A stretch of 64,000 nucleotides of DNA from Nostoc sp. KVJ3 (GTDB lineage Bacteria; Cyanobacteriota; Cyanobacteriia; Cyanobacteriales; Nostocaceae), in NCBI RefSeq assembly GCF_026127265.1, contig NZ_WWFG01000017.1, positions 6,822 through 70,821 of the forward strand. The letters run 5' to 3'. Position 1 is the stretch's first letter; each line of letters opens with the position of its first letter. Positions 1 through 10,320 of this stretch are shown here, piece by piece. The notes beneath the pieces were generated by a model. The model searched no databases and was not told the origin of the DNA. It worked only from the letters and a program-made list of their open reading frames with translations. Made by a program: the position numbers and the translations under genes.

Positions 1-1871
1 ATTTGGGCATTAAAAATGCGCTGGGGCAATTTATCGCCTTTCTCGATAGCGACGACCAATGGCTACCAGATTACCTGCAACATCAAATTGACACTCTCAA
101 ACAAACACCTACTGCTGTCCTCAGCTACTGCAACTATATCGCCATCACAAGTGTTGACCACAAGGGCGACCGAATGAGCCTCAGTCCAAGCCATCCAGAT
201 GACCTGATTCTTTCGATGCTTTGGCGATGCTTCATTCACACACTCTCTCAAGTCGTCGTACCCAAATCAGTCTTCCAAACAGTTGGTTTATTAAACGAAC
301 AGTTGAAAGGCTGTCATGACTGGGAGTTTTACTTAAGACTGTTTGCACACGGAACTCCAGTACATATCCCCAAGTATTTAGTTCGCAAACGCTGGTTGCC
401 TGACAGCATCGTTACCCAATCTAACTGTACTGCATGGTTAGCAAACGGGCTTCAAGTCCTAGAAGAATTTTATCGTCGCCCTGCCAACGCCCGCTACAGC
501 CATTTGCGACCAACCATTGAAACTCACTTTCGTACTACTGTAGAAGAATTCAAGTCATACATTTTCCCCGCTTTCCAGCCAAATCAGAGCCAGGGAATCA
601 CTGCCCCCCTAGTTTCCATTATTATCTCTAGTAATAACGCCAGCAGATTTGCCGCCTGTCTACATAGTTGCCAACAACAAATTTATCCGAATCTGGAAAT
701 TATTATTGTTGAACACGACTCGACCGAGAACTTGAGCGAAATTAGTCGCCAATTTGCCAGCACAACTAAAGGACGTGTAATCTTAACTCAATGCCAGCAA
801 CCAGGAGCGAGTGCTGCTTACAATCATGGATTAGCTTTAGCTACTGGTGACTATATCCAATGGCTTTCTGGCTCAGATGAATTGACACCCCAAAAAATTG
901 CCTTGCAAGTAGCAGCATTAGAACAAAATCGTCACTTTGACATTGCCTATGGTGATTGGCAATGGTGCTTTTATCAAAACGAGCAGTGTCAATTGAGAAT
1001 TGCTTTCGCATTCCAACAGAATGACGACGAAAGAATGCAGAGACTAATGCATAACTGGCAACCTCTTCATGCCTTCCTAATTCGTCGCTCTACAGCAGTG
1101 CGCTTGCAAGAGTTACAAGTGTGGAATTATCCACAGACTCAATTGGATGCAGACCGGGAGTATTTAACTCTAGCAGCAATAGTGGGGTTTCGTTTTCTTC
1201 ACGTTCAACATTCTACCGTCCTCTACAATCATTTCTCCTCCAGTCAGATGAAGTTGTCCGACTCTTACGTCGGAAGAGTCGAGAGACTCAAGCAAATGTT
1301 TTTACGCTTTCAATACCATGCCACGATGCAGCCACTAAGTGAAATTACAGAACAACATTGGTTTCTGCTCAAGCAAAGTTGGGATTTGTGGAAACTCGCA
1401 CCAGTCACACTTCAGCAACACGGAGAAGACGCTTTTTTTTCTTCAGCACTCTCAAAAAGAGCTAGGAATGCCGCTCAACTTAGCCCAAGCCAGAATAGTC
1501 AGCGCCTTATATAAATCTGATGAAGCTTGCACTTTAGAAGATCATGCTCGTCAAATTGTGCGGATATTTGGAAGCAAATCGTTCAACAGTCTGGAGGTGA
1601 GGCAAAAAATGTTGCAGCCGAGCTAACAAGATGGGTAGGACTTGCTCATCCCGAAACTTCTGATTCTTCCCCTCACCAACTAGCACAGGCTGGAAGTCAA
1701 AGTACATCTTTACTGCAAGCGAAAATTGATGCAATTCCTTTGTCTGCCCCGTTGTTTGTAGAACAGCAATTGGCAGTGCTTTACGTACTGGACAAACTTC
1801 GGACTGCTGGAATGCTTAACCAATTTTCTGCTCTACAGTCAGAAATAAATCAGTCAATGCCAGCTAGATAA
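1..1871 (+). pseudogene. Glycosyltransferase, C-terminal part, frameshifted (copy A)
   Basis: This is the 3' two thirds of the 960-residue glycosyltransferase that is complete at 49430-52312. It is cut by the window start. The frame is broken twice: one extra T in the run at 1433-1440 gives an early stop at 1514, and one missing T at 1567-1569 restores the frame to the normal end at 1871. The two errors compensate, and the duplicate at 50442-52312 has neither. I read this as a sequencing error at a contig end rather than a real pseudogene. It holds part of the second GT2 domain (DSDDQW) and all of the third. Confidence 0.85.
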
Positions 1872-2375
1872 ATCTTGTAAATTCTTTTCCGAAAAAACAT
1901 CTAAAACATATAAAAACTTTAATCTAACTATAAATTCACTTGTCAAGCCAGAATTTTACCTAAAAACAAGCCAGCAATAAATTCCGTAAAGCTTCGGTAG
2001 ACTGAAACGGAAATATTATCTTATCTTCAACTCAAGTACCTGCATTATTCAAAGATTCGAGGTTTGATGAATATCTAGAAGTGTTGAGTTCGTTCCAATC
2101 CTTAAAACTTGAGAATTCCGAAATCATTTTTTACCTCAACTATCTTCATCAAAGATATTTGTTTTCTGAGAGCAAGCATTTATTCAACTCTTAATTAATC
2201 AAATGGCTCTTTAGTACTCTATCTACTAAATCAATGCACCCAAAAGCTGAAAACCTTGATTTAGCATTTTTTTTGGGAATTTTTCGGCTTATGGGAGCAA
2301 ATAAAAAACTCTCAATAGATAATTATCCGGCTCCGTTTTTCGTCACAATAATTTCTTATTAAAAAGATATAATTT
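1872..2375. other. Intergenic, 504 bp, no gene seen
   Basis: AT-rich spacer between the glycosyltransferase and the giant HAF/beta-helix gene. I see no open frame of note, no tRNA and no clear Shine-Dalgarno before the ATG at 2376. A TATAAT-like string at 2368-2373 lies too close to that ATG to be a standard promoter. The same spacer is present unchanged in kind at 52313-52816. Confidence 0.6.
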
Positions 2376-5300
2376 ATGCCAATTTCTGATCTGATTCTCC
2401 CCACTGATAGCTCTTCATCTCAAGGAGGGTTATTACCATCTTCTCTGACAGGAACATCTTTCAGCAGTGCTTCAGATAATAATTCGTCATTAATAGGGTT
2501 GCAAAAAACATCTACAACAAGTAGTGCTTCTGGTCTGATTGGCTCTAATCTGGAAACTCTTACTAACTACAGTAATTCTGTTAGTACTATCTCTGATAGT
2601 TTACCGTTATTTAATCAATCAGTTGTTTCTACATCTCTTGCATCTCAATCACTTCCGAACAATCCGACGACTGGTTTAGACCAACTTACTGGAAGTGGGA
2701 AAAATCTGTCCCTAGTTGGAATTAATAGTAACGATTCTCTTTTAAATCCTAGTCCAGTATTAAAGGGAAAGTTTGGTAATTTCGATAATCATCAAAATTT
2801 CCAGTTAACTCTACAAGATGCTAATGGAAATCCAGAAAGCTTTTCTCTGACTGGCGATGGTGAAGGTGAAGTATTTCAAACTAACCTTGGTGAGCAAATT
2901 ATTTTTACTGGCACTGATGTCACCACAAATGTCCAAATCTCAGCATCCAATAATCTTCAATTCGGTGATTACATCGGGTCTTCTCTAAAAGTGCAAACAA
3001 AAGGCAGTATTAAATCTGGCAATATCACCCTCAAGAATACTGCTCTTGACAATAGTCCTGGACTCAGTTTGCAATCTGGATTGAGCGATTCACAAAGTTC
3101 GACTGATACTGGTTACAGTGTCACTGACCTTACCACTCTACTTGGAGGCAGTAATAACTATGCTGCGGCTATCAATGACTCTGGTCAAATTGTTGGTGGT
3201 TCTATCAGCAGTGATAATTCACAATATCATGTTTTTCTCTACAGTGATGGCAAAATGACCGACCTCGGCACTTTGCCTGGAGCCAGTTACAGCTATGCCA
3301 CAGGCATCAATAATTCTGGTCAAGTTGTGGGTGAATCTTATATCAATACGACGCAACACACTTTTCTCTACAGTGATGGCAAGATGACCGACCTCGGCAC
3401 TTTGCCTGGAGGCAGTGACAGCTATCTTGGAGCTATCAATAATTCTGGTCAAATTGTAGGTACTTCCAGTACTTCCATATACTATCAAGTGATTTTTGAT
3501 GGAAGCCTTACTCTATCTTACCCAGAATATCACGCTTTCCTCTATCAGAATGGAAATATGAGTGATCTGGGTACTTTACCGAATGGCATTGACAGCAATG
3601 CTACAAGTATTTACAGCAATGCTACAAGCATCAATAACCTTGGTCAAATAGTTGGTGGTTCTCAACAACAAGTATTTCACGATACTTCTGTTTACGTTAG
3701 TGGTGGCGGTTATGGAAATGAACCTGGTCACATTTATCATAGCGGTTACTACACATCATCAGGACAAGCTTTCATCTACAGTAATGGCAATATGACTGGA
3801 CTGGGCACTTTGCCCGGAGGCGACTTCAGCACTGCCACAGATATTAATAATTCTGGTCAAGTCATTGGCAATTCCAACACTGGTAATAACTCGCAACACG
3901 CTTTCCTCTACAGTCAGGGACAGATGACTGACCTCGGCACTCTCCCTGGCTTGCAATACAGTCGTGCTAACGCCATCAATGATGCTGGTCAAATCATTGG
4001 TGACTCCAGCAGTGATTATAATTTTAATTATAATTTTGATCACCCTTTCCTCTACACCAATGGCAAAATGACAGACCTCAACAGCTTGATTCCACAAGAC
4101 TCAGGCTGGACTTTATCAGAGGCTACAGCCATCAATAATAAAGGGCAAATCCTTGGATATGGCAACATCTCTGGACAATATCGCCAGTTCCTCCTTAACC
4201 CCATTTCTACAACAGCAACACCCAAAGATGGCATTACTGTAGGCAATATTTCCACTCAAGGTAGTTCTGTCCTCTTGCAGGGACTTAAGATTAATCTCAC
4301 TGGCTCCAATGTTGTCACCAAAGGCGGCAATATTACTTTTGATGGCCCCACAATCCTCAATAGCAGTACGGGTGCTTACACTTTTAACTCTGCTAAATCT
4401 ACTGCTACTTCCAAGGGCGGCGATATCACCTTCAAAAATACTGTCGATAGTAACAGTGCAGGTGCTTCATCCCTTAGTCTGACAGGAGGTTTGGGCAATA
4501 TTACTTTCAATAATGCAGTTGGTGGTAATGCTAGTCTTAAGGACTTGACAGTTAATAGTGCTAAAACTTTTATTGCTGAAGGTGATATCACCACCAAAGG
4601 CAATATCGCTATTTCAGCTAACCAGAACATTACCACTAATAGTCTCACTTCCAACAATGGGGCAGTAAAAGTAACTAGTCAGCAGGGGACGGTGGCGACT
4701 ATTGATATTACCAGTGGTGGCAGTACTACTGTTACTGCTTCCCAAAATCTCAGCACTGGTACTGTTCTTGCTAATAGTGGCGCTGTTAGCCTGACTAGCA
4801 ATCTAGGTTCTGTTACTACCAAAGACATCACCACTAGTGGCAATGCGGATGATATCACTTTGAAAGCTGCTAGTGACATCTCCACAGCGAATTTGTCTGC
4901 CAATGGCTCAGGTAAAGTCAGCATTTTTCTATACGGAAATACTAACCTTGAAGATCAAACTAACGGTAATGTAAATACTGGTAGCATCAATGCAAATCAA
5001 TTAACAATTCTTAGTTCTGGAGGTGTCAATATTCAAGGTGATACTGCTGGTAAATATAATGTATCTATAGTAGCAGGTTACGACGTGACTACCCGTAAAA
5101 TAACATCAAGTCATGGACAAGTTAGCTTAAACAGCAGTTCTGGTTCTGTTACTGTTAACAATATTATTAATGCTGATCGGGATGTATATGTTGTAGCAGA
5201 CGGCAATATTACTATTCCCGAAATTATATCAAGCAAGGGAGCCGTTGGCTTGAATAGCAGTTCTGGCTCTATTACTACTGTTGGTAAAATCACAGGCAGT

Positions 5301-6296
5301 AATGATGTATACGTTGTAGCTAGTGGCAATGTTGCTACCAATGATATTCAAACGCATGAGGGAAGTATTAATATCACCAGCTTGAAGGGAACAGTGACAA
5401 AAGGACTTTTGGCTAATGATAGTGGCACATACAGAGATAAAACTTTAACTAACACAACCACTGATATCAGTACTGAGGAACTACCATCAAGTTTGTTGAG
5501 TTTCAAAAACGACTTCAAAAAAACAGAACCAGTTCCAATTCCATTTCCTTGGATAGATCCAGACATCATACTTGAGTTACCCGCACAACTCGAAAAACTA
5601 TGGGAAGAACATATTCACAAATTTCTTGAGCAGCCTGCAAATGCTCCAACAATCGAAGATGTAGCGAAAGATCCACTCACAGGTACACATTACCAGAGTC
5701 AAAGAGAGTACGAAATAGTTTCAAAACTAACTGAAAAACAGACAGAAACATTGAAGAAACAACTTACGTATGGAAATATAACCTACGAAGATCTTTTGCG
5801 GGCTGAAATTTTGACGGAAGAAGGAGAAGAAGAAGGCTGCTTTGATGTTGTGCTGACAAAACATTTAGGGGGACAAAATAGTGAAGGTGGAACTCATAGT
5901 GTTTATGCTGATTATGTCACTGGTTCTCTAGGTGATTTTTTGGTAGTAACTCCTGCTGGAGTCCCTGCTTTCTATGATGGGATTATTACACCAATTGGGG
6001 CAGCACACACTATTAAAGGTGAGAGGATTGGTTCTTTAGCAGAGGTGAAAACGAAACAATACTGGTTAATCAATGTTGCTAAAGGTAGTACACGTCAAAG
6101 AGAATTGGATGATCTGAAGAAATTAAAGAGCCAGATACGTCGTGAGCTTGCAGTAGCTGAACACTGTGGATTTATTTTTAGCTGTGTTTCTTTTGATACT
6201 GAAAATGTAGCCAAAGCTGCTCAACAATTACTCCAATCCGAATTCCCCACTCTTCATTTTTACTATATTAAGCAAGGCCGCCCAACAAAACTATAA
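2376..6296 (+). CDS. Giant HAF-repeat/beta-helix protein with C-terminal PD-(D/E)xK-like toxin domain
   Basis: A 1306-residue protein in three parts. Residues 1-240 are Ser/Thr/Asn-rich with no classical signal peptide. Residues about 245-615 hold about seven HAF-type repeats of the form INNSGQIVG...HAFLYxNGxMTDLGTLPGG. Residues about 620-1040 are short repeats ending in GNIT or GSVT, as in haemagglutinin-like beta-helices. After a proline-rich hinge (VPIPFPWIDP), residues about 1080-1306 form a globular domain with FYDG followed by SLAEVKTKQYW, a plausible D...ExK nuclease core. A long repetitive stalk, a small C-terminal enzyme-like domain and a small gene directly downstream match the polymorphic toxin architecture. 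The export route is not visible. Toxin activity is inference; the repeats are directly seen. Confidence 0.75.
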   Translation: MPISDLILPTDSSSSQGGLLPSSLTGTSFSSASDNNSSLIGLQKTSTTSSASGLIGSNLETLTNYSNSVSTISDSLPLFNQSVVSTSLASQSLPNNPTTGLDQLTGSGKNLSLVGINSNDSLLNPSPVLKGKFGNFDNHQNFQLTLQDANGNPESFSLTGDGEGEVFQTNLGEQIIFTGTDVTTNVQISASNNLQFGDYIGSSLKVQTKGSIKSGNITLKNTALDNSPGLSLQSGLSDSQSSTDTGYSVTDLTTLLGGSNNYAAAINDSGQIVGGSISSDNSQYHVFLYSDGKMTDLGTLPGASYSYATGINNSGQVVGESYINTTQHTFLYSDGKMTDLGTLPGGSDSYLGAINNSGQIVGTSSTSIYYQVIFDGSLTLSYPEYHAFLYQNGNMSDLGTLPNGIDSNATSIYSNATSINNLGQIVGGSQQQVFHDTSVYVSGGGYGNEPGHIYHSGYYTSSGQAFIYSNGNMTGLGTLPGGDFSTATDINNSGQVIGNSNTGNNSQHAFLYSQGQMTDLGTLPGLQYSRANAINDAGQIIGDSSSDYNFNYNFDHPFLYTNGKMTDLNSLIPQDSGWTLSEATAINNKGQILGYGNISGQYRQFLLNPISTTATPKDGITVGNISTQGSSVLLQGLKINLTGSNVVTKGGNITFDGPTILNSSTGAYTFNSAKSTATSKGGDITFKNTVDSNSAGASSLSLTGGLGNITFNNAVGGNASLKDLTVNSAKTFIAEGDITTKGNIAISANQNITTNSLTSNNGAVKVTSQQGTVATIDITSGGSTTVTASQNLSTGTVLANSGAVSLTSNLGSVTTKDITTSGNADDITLKAASDISTANLSANGSGKVSIFLYGNTNLEDQTNGNVNTGSINANQLTILSSGGVNIQGDTAGKYNVSIVAGYDVTTRKITSSHGQVSLNSSSGSVTVNNIINADRDVYVVADGNITIPEIISSKGAVGLNSSSGSITTVGKITGSNDVYVVASGNVATNDIQTHEGSINITSLKGTVTKGLLANDSGTYRDKTLTNTTTDISTEELPSSLLSFKNDFKKTEPVPIPFPWIDPDIILELPAQLEKLWEEHIHKFLEQPANAPTIEDVAKDPLTGTHYQSQREYEIVSKLTEKQTETLKKQLTYGNITYEDLLRAEILTEEGEEEGCFDVVLTKHLGGQNSEGGTHSVYADYVTGSLGDFLVVTPAGVPAFYDGIITPIGAAHTIKGERIGSLAEVKTKQYWLINVAKGSTRQRELDDLKKLKSQIRRELAVAEHCGFIFSCVSFDTENVAKAAQQLLQSEFPTLHFYYIKQGRPTKL

Positions 6297-6430
6297 TAAA
6301 TTAAATTAACCAGATTAATATTTTCAATGATTAATCTACGTCACCTCTCAGGAAATAATTCGTACCAAACATTTCATTCATAATGGGGTAGAAAATTCTT
6401 TATCGTTTCTTCTAATGCATAAGGATGCTT

Positions 6431-7240
6431 ATGAAATTCAATTACTGGAATTATACAACTTGTGTTCTTTGTAACAGTTTAGATGCGATTGAACTAGCTC
6501 TAACTCAGATTTTTCAACAGGAAAATTGTCATCGTATCCCTTTGCCTCCACAGCTTCTGTCAGATGCAGACTTACGAGATCGTCCTTATATGACAGAATG
6601 GGACTTATGGATTGTTGGTTTGTTCGTTGGGAAATTAGGATGGACAATAATTAAGACTTCGCCTGCTGAACTTTTATGCCGTCGAGCTAGGGGCGTATCC
6701 CTTCCAAGAATATCAGAATTAGCAATGCAAATTGGCTGTAATGCTTTTCATTTAGGTGTCTACCAAACTGATTATGGAGTTTTGCTAGAAACAGATGCTC
6801 AAGGTCACATTCATATCATTGGTAAAGTTGATGCAGAATTAGAAGATATGTTTTACGAGGAACAAATCACTAAAAAAAGTGAACGTGTCGAGTTTTCCCT
6901 GTTAGCTTTACCAGAGGAAATCGTGGCTACAACGAAACTGTCAGTTTCGGAATCTCAAAAACAAAGTGTGAAAGAATTAGAGGCACAGGTCGAACAAGAT
7001 CCCAATGCTTGGATTGAATTGGAGTATTCTAGACAAAGCGAAAACAGACTCACAAGTGAAGCACTAGAACAGCTACTGAGCAAACCTCATTCTTATTGGC
7101 ACTTAGGAAAAGAACCACTAGTTTACCGAGCATATACCCAACAGCAGCAGCTAGCCGCTGATGGGGCGCGGTTGTTATACTTTCAACCTAATGAGTATTA
7201 CCAACAGCTTGATCCAGAAGGTATATTACCACGGTACTAA
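6431..7240 (+). CDS. Putative immunity protein for the upstream toxin domain
   Basis: A soluble protein of about 269 residues, 134 bp after the giant gene and on the same strand. I do not recognise the family. An ATG also occurs at 6425, but the AAGGA at 6421-6425 is spaced better for the ATG at 6431. Visible features are a Trp-rich N-terminal half (WNYTTC, EWDLWIVGLFVGKLGW), an acidic middle and a Gln-rich C-terminus ending in a tyrosine. Position behind a PD-(D/E)xK-like C-terminal domain is the main reason for calling it immunity. The copy at 56865-57678 is frameshifted. Confidence 0.5.
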   Translation: MKFNYWNYTTCVLCNSLDAIELALTQIFQQENCHRIPLPPQLLSDADLRDRPYMTEWDLWIVGLFVGKLGWTIIKTSPAELLCRRARGVSLPRISELAMQIGCNAFHLGVYQTDYGVLLETDAQGHIHIIGKVDAELEDMFYEEQITKKSERVEFSLLALPEEIVATTKLSVSESQKQSVKELEAQVEQDPNAWIELEYSRQSENRLTSEALEQLLSKPHSYWHLGKEPLVYRAYTQQQQLAADGARLLYFQPNEYYQQLDPEGILPRY

Positions 7241-7369
7241 CTACTGGGATCTGTTATTGCCGTAATCAGATGAGCAACAAACTTAACTCATGCCGTTCTC
7301 AAAACCCGTTGCCGTCCCTGTAGCAGTAGCACTACATGGATGCCTAAGCCAGGAAGTCATTGATTCAAA

Positions 7370-10237
7370 TTATCGCATCTCCCCAAATTCCCTAATATAC
7401 TCCACCAACTCTCTGGTATGCCCCCCTTCAGAGATTCGTGCCAAATTCCCCACCAGGATAAACAGTTCTCGCGCTCTGCTCACAGCAACATTCAGTAAAT
7501 TAGGTCGCCGATTAATAAACCAGAGACTATCAGTTGCAGAGTATTGGCGAGTCGAGAAAATTATCACTGATTTCTGTCCACCTTGGAACGTGTGAACTGT
7601 GCCAATGCTCTTGGGGGAAAAATCTGACCAACGAGATTTTAAACGTTGAGTCAGCGCATCTACTTGACGACGGTAAGGTGAAATCACGCCAATCGTGTTG
7701 TCAGAGTCAGGAGAATTTAAGCGATAACCCGCCGCTAACAACTCTTCAATCAACGCTTCTACTGCATCAACTTCCGCCCAATTAACATGGTTCTCTAGTT
7801 GACCTTCGACATGACTTGCAATCAGGTTAGCACCCAACCGAGAAACTTGAGGCTCAGTTTTAATGACCATCCCGTAGTTGCACAAGCGATCGCAAAAATC
7901 AGCAATTACCGGAACGCAACGGTAATGATATTTAAGGATAATGCCCTGACCAATATCTTGCGGTTGCCCTGATTCCCCAGCTGCTCGGTGATAAGCTGTT
8001 GTTGCTGTGGGGCTGTAGCGGTCATAATCTACATCTGTTAGCCCCTGTTCTAGAAACGACTTGCTGCGATATTCATCTTTCTTCTGGTCACTTAAATTAA
8101 CAACCGGCTCCAATTGCAATGGATCGCCAACAATCAAAGCCCGATTACACCTCACTAAAACGGGGAAAACTTGATGCGGTGGAATCTGACCCGCTTCATC
8201 TACAATTACTTGATCAATACAGCCACTATCGGGATAGGGTAACAAATTGCGGATGGAGTGCAAAGTGCAAAGAAACACCGGAAATAACAGGCTGATATCC
8301 CGATAAATGTTTCTCCAATTATGACTTAACTGACGGTAAGCATCCCATTCGCCATTCAATAATGCAATGTAAGTCCTTATGGAAGCTATCACCTCATCTT
8401 TCCGTCGCAGAGCTTCTTGTTGCTGAAATTGCCAAGACCACTCAAATAACTCTACTTGCAGCGAGTGCAATTCGGTGTAGAAGCGACTGTAAAAATCTTT
8501 GGTGGGATAAGTAGCGTGTCGGTTTTCGATTTGAGAACGGCGAGTAATCAGGTCTTTGAGTTGCTGCTTTCTTGACTCAATCTGCTGTTGTGTGCTGTCA
8601 ATACCATTCTGTTGTTGCTGCCAGTTCAATGCTTCTGCAATAAGCTGGTCAACACTCTGCTGGGCGGCGATGAGAGATTCAGTTGTTAGTGGGATTTGAA
8701 ATTGAAATGGGGTGGCCAGGGTCGCTAACACAGGCATCTCTATCTGTTTGTGCAAGCGTTTGAGAATATGACGTGGGCTGCTTTTGGTTATCAACTGCCA
8801 GAATCGTTTAATCGTCTGCAAAATCTGGACAAACCAGTTGGTATTTCTACTCTTATTCTGCCTGTAATCTTCTCTCGGTAAAGAACGCCTAGCACTGTCA
8901 AGATGTTGTCCTATCTGCTGGTAAGCTTCTAGGGGGAACTTATTGTAGTCGCGGTCAAATTCTAATGGTGACGAAGACTCAAATGCAGAAGTCTTTATCG
9001 CCACTGAGAGCAATTGTATATCGTGGCATAGCTCCTCTAATAACTGCTCATCAGCTTTTTTCTGTTGAAGATCATGCTCGTCTTGCTTAGAGTGAGATTC
9101 TATTTGCTGAACACCAGCTAACAACTGTTGCTTTGCTGACTCCCATTCATCTAATTTAAATGTTTCTTTGGCTAACCAGTCGAGTGCAGTTTGCAAACTA
9201 GGTAACACTTGGCTCTCAACTAAATCCCTAGAACCTCCTGATAAGTAGAAACGGTCAGAGGTCAAGTTGTTGGCTAAGATTTTCTCAACGTTATTTACAG
9301 CAAATTTGTTAGTGCTTGTTACCACAGTTAGGTTACTTTTATCTTGACCCGTTGTTGCTAATTCCACTGCTCGATGTACCACTTGCTGGGCTATCTTATG
9401 CAGTAACAGCGTCGTCTTGCCATTCCCCGGTGGGCCAATCACAGCAGTAACAGGTTGATCCTTAGAATGTTTGAGAGCAAGTGCTTGATAGTCATCCGCC
9501 TGGGAGTTGGGAAAAGCACCCAAAAAAAGTACTTCATGTTGAGGTGCTTTTGGTTGCCCAAACAGATATTCGTAAGCCGGATGTCCTGGTCTTGACCACT
9601 GAAAGTAATTCTGGTCGCTAATTTTCTGAAAATCTTTTTTGAGGTTGTAATTAAAAGCAGCGTAGTCAAAATCCAATAGATAAGGGAGAAGTTTTGACCG
9701 CACAGGAAACGGCGGTATTTCAATCAGTCCCATAAAATCTTGTAGCGTTTTAAAGGGACGATTGAAAGTAGTTTCGAGAAAAACTCTCAACCCTTCCCTT
9801 GTGACTAAGGACTCAGCCGCTTCTTCCTCTAGCCCGTACCACTGCATCAAATTAGGAATAACAGGCTGAAACTCATATTCAGTTAAATTCCATCCGCTAC
9901 TGCGATAATTGCCCTCGAATATTGGAGAAATGTTGATAGTGAACAACGGGCGAAATTGACGGCGATTCGATTCAACTACATAAAGCTGCGGGAAAGCTAC
10001 AGCAATTGATGGTAATTTTGTTTGCTCAAAGTTCTTTGCACTTTTAAATGGTTGCTTTAGTTTTTTAAATAAAGACTCGTCTATTAATAATTTATCGCCT
10101 ACCAGATTTACGAGAGAGTCCCAGATGTTCGGTTGAGTAGAATCGTCAGCTTCTACTTTGGCATTACTCAAATTTTCAACATGGATGTAATCTAACCAAG
10201 CTTTGAGTAATGCTCGAATCTGTGAATCTGATGCCAT
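7370..10237 (-). CDS. UPF1/DNA2-like superfamily 1 helicase
   Basis: About 955 residues. I chose the ATG at 10237 (MASDSQ) because AGGGGAGA lies just upstream; a TTG at 10261 is an alternative. Walker A is GPPGNGKTT near residue 266. After a long charged, Gln-rich coiled region (about 380-620) come the DEAG Walker B near 677, GDPLQLEP, YHYRCVP, HTFQGGQ and the C-terminal NVAVSRARE motif, the order expected of the UPF1/DNA2/NAM7 group. It likely unwinds DNA or RNA with ATP. It is the third gene after parA and parB, 60 to 85 bp downstream and on the same strand, so it may be co-transcribed with the partition genes. The role on the plasmid is unknown. Confidence 0.85.
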   Translation of the reverse strand: MASDSQIRALLKAWLDYIHVENLSNAKVEADDSTQPNIWDSLVNLVGDKLLIDESLFKKLKQPFKSAKNFEQTKLPSIAVAFPQLYVVESNRRQFRPLFTINISPIFEGNYRSSGWNLTEYEFQPVIPNLMQWYGLEEEAAESLVTREGLRVFLETTFNRPFKTLQDFMGLIEIPPFPVRSKLLPYLLDFDYAAFNYNLKKDFQKISDQNYFQWSRPGHPAYEYLFGQPKAPQHEVLFLGAFPNSQADDYQALALKHSKDQPVTAVIGPPGNGKTTLLLHKIAQQVVHRAVELATTGQDKSNLTVVTSTNKFAVNNVEKILANNLTSDRFYLSGGSRDLVESQVLPSLQTALDWLAKETFKLDEWESAKQQLLAGVQQIESHSKQDEHDLQQKKADEQLLEELCHDIQLLSVAIKTSAFESSSPLEFDRDYNKFPLEAYQQIGQHLDSARRSLPREDYRQNKSRNTNWFVQILQTIKRFWQLITKSSPRHILKRLHKQIEMPVLATLATPFQFQIPLTTESLIAAQQSVDQLIAEALNWQQQQNGIDSTQQQIESRKQQLKDLITRRSQIENRHATYPTKDFYSRFYTELHSLQVELFEWSWQFQQQEALRRKDEVIASIRTYIALLNGEWDAYRQLSHNWRNIYRDISLLFPVFLCTLHSIRNLLPYPDSGCIDQVIVDEAGQIPPHQVFPVLVRCNRALIVGDPLQLEPVVNLSDQKKDEYRSKSFLEQGLTDVDYDRYSPTATTAYHRAAGESGQPQDIGQGIILKYHYRCVPVIADFCDRLCNYGMVIKTEPQVSRLGANLIASHVEGQLENHVNWAEVDAVEALIEELLAAGYRLNSPDSDNTIGVISPYRRQVDALTQRLKSRWSDFSPKSIGTVHTFQGGQKSVIIFSTRQYSATDSLWFINRRPNLLNVAVSRARELFILVGNLARISEGGHTRELVEYIREFGEMR

Positions 10238-10320
10238 CTCTGTTTCTCCCCTCGCACCCAATCATGAATCAAAGGTAAAAAGACTCTAAAAGTAGAGATT
10301 ACCTGACAATTTCCCTAAAG

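Noticed and set aside
3219..5569. Several minus-strand open frames of 67-112 codons inside the giant repeat gene
   Set aside because: They lie opposite repetitive codons and share low-complexity Val/Leu-rich translations; they are shadows of the plus-strand repeats.
7290..7785. Two plus-strand frames of 83-101 codons opposite the 3' end of the helicase gene
   Set aside because: The minus strand encodes conserved helicase motifs here, and the plus-strand frames have no recognisable features or ribosome sites.
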